Assembly (NCBI GenBank): GCA_025359965.1
Contig: JANYDC010000137.1
Span: 1-38,777 of the forward strand
Source: Pedosphaera sp.
Lineage (GTDB): Bacteria > Verrucomicrobiota > Verrucomicrobiia > Limisphaerales > SXQI01
Length of the DNA: 38,777 nt
Reading direction: 5' to 3'
Shown here: one piece after another, positions 35,032 through 38,777 of the stretch
Layout of the letters: each line of letters opens with the position of its first letter
Numbering within the stretch: the first letter of the stretch is position 1
Notes under the pieces: generated by a model
The model's database searches: none
Seen by the model: only the letters and a program-made list of their open reading frames with translations
What the model was told of the DNA's origin: nothing
Program-made: the position numbers and the translations under genes

Positions 35032-35190
35032 GTCAATGAAGGCGGGGCACCCGCCTCATTAAACCTTCAGTGTAAGAAGCAGACGCGCCACCCTTGGTGG
35101 CTGGTGGCACGTCCAAAGAAAATCCTCTTGATTGGAGGATCTTTCGATATTTGTTAGTTTTAATTTTCCGGATTTGTCAAACATCCTGTG
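35032..35190 (-). repeat. Direct repeat copy A with three hairpins
   Basis: This copy is about 159 bp, closely similar to 35722-35877. Read on the minus strand, it contains a TCCTC/GAGGA stem, an 11-bp GACGTGCCACC/GGTGGCGCGTC stem (one U-G pair) and GGCGGG-TGC-CCCGCC. It lies 13 nt past the stop of the zinc-ribbon membrane protein. Confidence 0.8.
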
Positions 35191-35203
35191 AGGCGAGTAG
35201 TGC

Positions 35204-35518
35204 TCACTCCCGATTCACCACTGAACCGCAGGCGTTGCATTTTAGAACGGATCGCTTCATCCGCAAGAGAAACCCGACGATGAAAACTGGCAAGCAAATG
35301 AAACCTATGACGATTGCGATTCCGATTCCGAACACCGCCCCCCCGGCGTTGTTCTGGACGATGCCAACTATCACAATCAATGTCAAAAATGCGAGAATCA
35401 GGGCACTGGGAATCATCAGAAGGTAACCCATTATCGCAAGAAGTTTGGAGGTCTTGTAAACCGAAGCAGGCTTCAATTCTCCGCCGTCGCAGACCTTGCA
35501 TTTGATAGTGGGTATCAT
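35204..35518 (-). CDS. Two-helix membrane protein with split zinc ribbon
   Basis: The protein is 104 residues from ATG 35518. CKVC (residues 7-10) and CNAC (near 94-97) could form one four-cysteine zinc site that brackets two transmembrane helices (about 29-53 and 62-84), so both ends would lie on the cytoplasmic side. Function is unknown. The gene is flanked by the two direct repeats, so recombination between them would remove exactly this gene. An upstream in-frame extension to 35581 is less likely. Confidence 0.75.
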   Translation of the reverse strand: MIPTIKCKVCDGGELKPASVYKTSKLLAIMGYLLMIPSALILAFLTLIVIVGIVQNNAGGAVFGIGIAIVIGFICLPVFIVGFLLRMKRSVLKCNACGSVVNRE

Positions 35519-35721
35519 GATAGGATTTGTTTGGAGGTCTCGTTCGTTGTGACTTGTTTGGATGGCTTCATAAACAATCATAGGGATATCACATCCTTGT
35601 TACAAGGATGAATCCGCTAACGATGATGCTTTTGAGCAGAACGAACTCGCTAAGTATGCGAACTCGTTGATTTGAACATATGTTGATTCTGGAAAGCAAT
35701 TTTTCCGTGCGTGTTGTGGGG

Positions 35722-35877
35722 GTCAAGGCGGGGCACCCGCCTCATTTAACCTTCAGTGTAAGAAGCAGACGTGCCACCAAGGGTGACTGGTGGCACGTCC
35801 AAAGAAAATCCTCTTGATCGGAGGAAATCTCGATTTTTAACTAATTTTGAGTTTGGGAAATTGTCAAAGATCCTGTG
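35722..35877 (-). repeat. Direct repeat copy B with three hairpins
   Basis: This copy of the 35032-35190 repeat has a perfect 12-bp stem (GACGTGCCACCA / TGGTGGCACGTC, loop 8). Here the repeat extends through the stop of the small coiled protein gene and its last codons. Both copies share the linker TGCTTCTTACACTGAAGG between the second and third hairpins (minus-strand sense). Confidence 0.8.
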
Positions 35878-36137
35878 GGACAAGCGGGGCTCAGGGAATT
35901 CCATTCAACTCCTGCTTCTTGAACGTCCTGTTTGAGAATCTCAAGAATCTCTCCGTCCAGTTGCATCATGAGATTAAGATACCTTCTCTGGATTTCATTC
36001 TCCGTGAAAGGCGGTTCATCACCTCGATCAGCCATCTTCCGAATTTCATTTAATTCAGCAAAGAGCATCCTCAGCAATGCGATTCGCTCCTCATCCAATT
36101 CTTGGATTCGTGAATTTGAACTTTGATTGGAGGTCAA
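35841..36137 (-). CDS. Small helical protein, TTG start coupled to the Rep-like gene
   Basis: The protein is 98 residues. Residues about 8-70 are charged and helical, probably coiled coil (IQELDEERIALLRMLFAELNEIRKMAD, then IQRRYLNLMMQLDGEILEILK). The predicted start TTG 36137 overlaps the TGA stop of the upstream Rep-like gene (TTGA), and AAGGGGG lies 6-12 nt upstream, so the start is well supported. The C-terminus is encoded within direct repeat copy B. It may be an accessory of the replication protein. Confidence 0.65.
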   Translation of the reverse strand: MTSNQSSNSRIQELDEERIALLRMLFAELNEIRKMADRGDEPPFTENEIQRRYLNLMMQLDGEILEILKQDVQEAGVEWNSLSPACPTGSLTISQTQN

Positions 36138-36700
36138 GCGACCCCCTTAATCTCAATGGCATTTGCGTCCGCTAACTCGCGGTTGAGAATTTGTCGCTTC
36201 AAGTATGCAATGGCAGGAGAGAAACAAGAATTCATGATCGGATTGGGCTTGGTGATGTACTTCAACCATCCCTCGTTCTCATAACTTCTGTAATGGCTGA
36301 TGCCGTGGATGTTCCAAGTATTCTTGAGCCATTGAGCCAATTCATTGGCGTTTTTAAATGAATTCTCAACTCCTCGCAAATAATGAAATTCAGGAGTCGC
36401 ATCAAGAAGCACAAAGTGACAATGAACGCGTTCATTTTTGTCCAACTCCCATTTCCAGTACACTGGCACATTTTTCCAATTGTATTCGCCGTTCATGTAC
36501 CACGAAAGTTTGGCAAAAAGGTCTTTAACTTTGTCATTTTGAATGTCGAGGTATTTTGCTCTGAAACTCAATGTTCCGGTGATTACCCATCCATATCCAC
36601 ATGGTGGATGGCCTTTGATTTTAAGAAGCCATGATGTGTCCGGATGGACAAATGGCTGAATCTTTAATTTTTCTGTTACCATATTCGGTGATTTACTCAT
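36134..36700 (-). CDS. HUH-type replication initiator-like protein
   Basis: The 188-residue protein has three motifs in the order of rolling-circle Rep endonucleases. They are a hydrophobic VITGTLSF strand (39-46), a metal-binding HCH (His93-Cys94-His95 in VHCHFVLLD) and a possible catalytic YITK (Tyr148, Lys151 in GWLKYITKP). Such proteins nick one strand at an origin and stay attached through the Tyr. The size is at the small end for the family and no helicase domain follows. The ATATGCATAT palindrome upstream and the adjoining polymerase-like gene fit a replication role. The family call is by motif only. Confidence 0.6.
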   Translation of the reverse strand: MSKSPNMVTEKLKIQPFVHPDTSWLLKIKGHPPCGYGWVITGTLSFRAKYLDIQNDKVKDLFAKLSWYMNGEYNWKNVPVYWKWELDKNERVHCHFVLLDATPEFHYLRGVENSFKNANELAQWLKNTWNIHGISHYRSYENEGWLKYITKPNPIMNSCFSPAIAYLKRQILNRELADANAIEIKGVA

Positions 36701-36713
36701 TGTTTATTTCTTT

Positions 36714-36723
36714 ATATGCATAT
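36714..36723. promoter_or_regulatory. Palindrome ATATGCATAT upstream of the Rep-like gene
   Basis: A perfect 10-bp palindrome followed by CGCATG lies 13 nt before the Rep-like start. A related ATATGC...GCATAT inverted repeat occurs at 38649-38668. It may be an operator or part of an origin. Confidence 0.35.
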
Positions 36724-36733
36724 CGCATGTTGT

Positions 36734-36907
36734 TTAATTGAAAGGACTTACACATCGTTCGATGCGTATTCCTATTACGTTGCCCGAAATGAGCCTTTGA
36801 AGTTTCGGGAACACCGTTGACTTCTCCAGCCCATGTCCTGACACCTCATACATATGAACAGGAAATCCAAAACGCTCAGAAATCTGCTTTTCAGCAAAAT
36901 AAATCGC
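36734..36907 (-). pseudogene. Short open fragment, possible remnant gene
   Basis: A 58-codon open minus-strand frame reads like real protein (IYFAEKQISERFGFPVHMYE..., GLEKSTVFPKLQRLISGNV) but has a stop just upstream and no start except an internal ATG at 36853. It may be the C-terminal remnant of a lost regulator-like gene, or a 39-residue peptide gene. No Shine-Dalgarno is seen. Confidence 0.35.
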
Positions 36908-37015
36908 TTAGCTTTTCCAACTCAAAGCTCACCAACCAGTCGGCCTAAGGCATATGTATCAATTGCTTTGGTCAAAAGCTGAAATCGAGAATTTGCTGAT
37001 TCGATGTGGCTCTTC

Positions 37016-37054
37016 CATCTGAAGAAATCTGCAAAGCGGATGGAATTTGGCTGA
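37016..37054 (+). pseudogene. Relic of a second integrase gene, 3' end only
   Basis: The frame reads HLKKSAKRMEFG-stop, matching HLRNAAQRMKFG-stop of the intact integrase (end 35015). At DNA level AGCGGATG-x-AATT-x-GGCTGAAT is shared across the stop codon. No upstream integrase part is recognisable, so this is a truncated remnant of an earlier or tandem element. Confidence 0.6.
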
Positions 37055-37094
37055 ATGGGCGAAGCTGGATTAAAGCTTATCTCTTTTTTCTGGG

Positions 37095-38384
37095 TCATCC
37101 CACTTTCCAAACTGGATCAAACCCACATTTTTTACGAAGGTGACCTGTCGCGATCTTTTGGACTGTTTCCAAATCTTCCTCTAGGCAGCCAATGCAGTCA
37201 TGCACCGTGTAAATCCAGATTTTCTTTTCGACGCATTCTTTTGCAATTCCATCGAGGAAAATGGAACTTTCGAGCCCCTGCATGTAACGGGCATACTGTT
37301 TGTGCCTGTCTTTGGGATCGTCCACTCCTAGTTCCGGCATCTTGAGAGTCTTGAGTCGATGAATTTCATCCCACAGGATCGGGAATTCCCTCTGATAAAC
37401 ATCCTCAATCGAAGTTGAGAGAACCTTCATTTCTGGGCTTTGTCTTTGGGGATTCTCCTTGCAGTTGAGCACGCCTTCAATAATAGCCTTTTTGATCTCC
37501 GCCCGTGCCTTATTCGGGACCAAATTCCTGTAAAAATCCCCATCATTTCGTTCCCGATTCCACAGATCGTAGTATTTAAGGGCCTCAGCCTTGGATTCCT
37601 CGGTTTTAACTTGGGTGTACAATTCCAGAAGCAGAAATGGCTGACTGGCCCTTTGATCGCATTCTATTACTTTTTTTCCTTGATAGGTGAAACAGGTTCG
37701 CAATTCCCGAGGGCAATTGGTGGCAGCACTGTACAATCGTGCAAATTTGGGCCTTTTACAAAACCAAGCTGGATGCATTTTCTTAAATCTCAGGACCGAC
37801 ACGCTTCTGAGAAAATATTGCACATCAGGTTCTTCTCCATCTCCCTTTTTTCGGAACTCATAACTTGTTCTGGCAGCATCAACTCCATCATTCAAATTGA
37901 TGTCCAGCAAATAATTTTCCAAAGCAATGGTCAGCTCACTGCTCCCACCTTTATCGTCCTTCCCTATTGCCAAAGAAACCTTATTCAATTTTTTGCAGCA
38001 CCATTCCTTGTCCTCAGGATTATCAACAAGACGTGCGCCGGTATCGTACGGATGCAACAATTTGAACTGTTTTGGGAACACCCCTTTTTTGTAACTCTTG
38101 CCTTTATCGATGATTTCAACGTCACAAAGAAAATGAATGAGTGAGCAGTAATCTTCTCCCAATAGACTTTTTAAATGCCTGCTGTTTAAACCTACTGAAT
38201 CGTTATGGGCGTAAACATGACTTCGAAACTGAGCGAAATAAAGCCAATTAAAAAAAAGAATGAAACTCCTCCTTACTTTGTCCACCTTCTCCGTGGAATC
38301 GGTCAATTTCGTTGAAATGAGGAATTTTTTTGATATCTCATCGATATTTAAATTCTCGGGAATGTTTAAACAATAACTTTTCAT
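37095..38384 (-). CDS. Family A DNA polymerase-like protein (divergent, mobile-element type)
   Basis: The 429-residue protein has a C-terminal half that follows the order of PolA palm/fingers motifs. FARLYSAATNCPRELRTCF (214-232) is followed by motif A-like VIECDQRASQPFLL (Asp243), an O-helix-like RAEIKKAIIEGVLN (294-307) and motif C-like QGLESSIFLDGIA...TVHDCIGC (His395, Asp396). I recall a broad family of uncharacterised mobile-element proteins with an [RL][HY]xxxTxxxxxLR...DxxxSQP pattern that this matches. The first 200 residues show no exonuclease motif and may be a DNA-binding or priming part. The identification is by eye and remote. It is upstream of the Rep-like gene on the same strand. 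Confidence 0.6.
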   Translation of the reverse strand: MKSYCLNIPENLNIDEISKKFLISTKLTDSTEKVDKVRRSFILFFNWLYFAQFRSHVYAHNDSVGLNSRHLKSLLGEDYCSLIHFLCDVEIIDKGKSYKKGVFPKQFKLLHPYDTGARLVDNPEDKEWCCKKLNKVSLAIGKDDKGGSSELTIALENYLLDINLNDGVDAARTSYEFRKKGDGEEPDVQYFLRSVSVLRFKKMHPAWFCKRPKFARLYSAATNCPRELRTCFTYQGKKVIECDQRASQPFLLLELYTQVKTEESKAEALKYYDLWNRERNDGDFYRNLVPNKARAEIKKAIIEGVLNCKENPQRQSPEMKVLSTSIEDVYQREFPILWDEIHRLKTLKMPELGVDDPKDRHKQYARYMQGLESSIFLDGIAKECVEKKIWIYTVHDCIGCLEEDLETVQKIATGHLRKKCGFDPVWKVG

Positions 38385-38777
38385 AATAAGCTTTTTTCTT
38401 ACAATACTTTAAACTCAACAAATTAAACCAAACAAACTAACAGCAATACTATTGTGTCCGTTTTTGGATGGTTTAGGTCACAAATTCATTTAAGGGTCCA
38501 TTGTTTTGGTATTTCACAGGTTTGGCTGTACTACCATTCCCATCAGGAAAACATCAAACATGGATGTGTTTTATTCAATTTCACACACAATCAGGCAATA
38601 CAGTCACTTCCAGTAGGATTTACTACGATGTCGCAGAATGATTGGGTAATATGCACATATACGCATATGCTTTTCCCCCAAAGTACAAATTGCCCGGTGT
38701 GTTATGTCGTCATCGGCAGGCCAGAGGTGGAACGAAACTTTCAGGATAAGAAGCAGGCAAGGCCGCCGAGGGAGCCG
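38385..38777. other. AT-rich gene-free end of window
   Basis: Nothing here looks coding. The first 100 nt are strongly AT-rich and would hold the polymerase-like gene promoter. An inverted repeat ATATGC-N8-GCATAT lies at 38649-38668. GC content rises again in the last 60 nt (from about 38710), which may mark the approach to a different region. No copy of the tRNA-Leu end was found. Confidence 0.5.

Larger units (their letters stand above)
33770..38777. mobile_element. tRNA-Leu-integrated element with recombinase, HUH Rep-like and polymerase-like genes (right end outside)
   Basis: From the tRNA-Leu end onward the DNA is visibly more AT-rich than the host. It encodes a plus-strand tyrosine recombinase, then only minus-strand genes: a zinc-ribbon membrane protein, a small coiled protein, an HUH-type replication protein and a family A polymerase-like protein. 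There are two ~157-bp direct repeats and a relic integrase tail. No capsid, terminase or conjugation gene is seen. The set suggests an integrative element able to replicate its own excised form; the far end is not visible. Confidence 0.75.

Noticed and set aside
35722..35877. Integron attC site (GTTAAAT core in copy B)
   Set aside because: The core is not kept in copy A, no paired RYYYAAC is placed correctly, and the recombinase is not of the IntI type as far as can be seen.
37440..38144. Plus-strand 234-codon frame opposite the polymerase-like gene
   Set aside because: Antisense; the minus frame has the polymerase-like motifs and the full length.
1..38777. CRISPR array or rRNA genes
   Set aside because: No regularly spaced short direct repeats and no rRNA signature sequences were seen anywhere in the window.

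Overview
The window looks like chromosomal DNA of a Verrucomicrobiota bacterium (Pedosphaera/Limisphaerales-like). This is inferred from gene content, not from a database search. Pointers are the DUF1549/DUF1553 + DUF1501 gene pair, a prepilin-type protein ending in an H-x9-DG-like motif, a secreted RCC1-repeat protein with a C-terminal STDLKTW-type tail, a sugar dehydrogenase fused to a diheme cytochrome, PadR/HAAS pairs, and generally weak or absent Shine-Dalgarno sequences. About 33.6 kb is GC-moderate host chromosome; the last 5 kb is AT-richer and foreign.

Layout. 1-5.1 kb (minus): a secreted dehydrogenase-cytochrome fusion running off the left edge, preceded by ftsK. 5.1-6.9 kb (minus): an ankyrin protein coupled to a small membrane protein, then xth. 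6.9-8.4 kb (plus): hypothetical genes. 8.4-9.5 kb (minus): a HAAS-type membrane protein and its PadR regulator, with a near-perfect palindrome in the promoter. 9.6-9.9 kb: a terminal-inverted-repeat element. 10.1-14.7 kb (plus): DEDDh exonuclease, coaD, HD-domain hydrolase, and an unknown gene with a SUKH (SMI1/KNR4) protein. 14.7-15.9 kb: a complete IS630-family insertion sequence. 15.9-22.8 kb (minus): membrane protein, ispH, thyA, a glycoside hydrolase-GT2 fusion, and rpsA with a strong terminator. 23.2-25.4 kb: the RCC1 protein. 26-27 kb: the prepilin-like protein. 27.5-31.1 kb: the DUF1549/1553-DUF1501 pair. 31.1-33.6 kb: small envelope and TPR proteins.

From 33.7 kb a tRNA-Leu(CAG) gene is followed by a tyrosine recombinase and then by minus-strand cargo: a zinc-ribbon membrane protein, a small coiled protein, an HUH-type replication-initiator-like protein and a divergent protein with motifs resembling a family A DNA polymerase palm. 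Two ~157-bp direct repeats with three conserved hairpins lie 3' of two cargo genes, and a relic of a second integrase 3' end lies inside the element. I interpret this as an integrative element with its own replication module; its far end is outside the window. This is the best candidate for an undescribed system.

A shared operator-like palindrome (ACTTTG-N5-CAAAGY) occurs in front of the ankyrin operon and twice in front of ispH, suggesting a common regulator encoded elsewhere.
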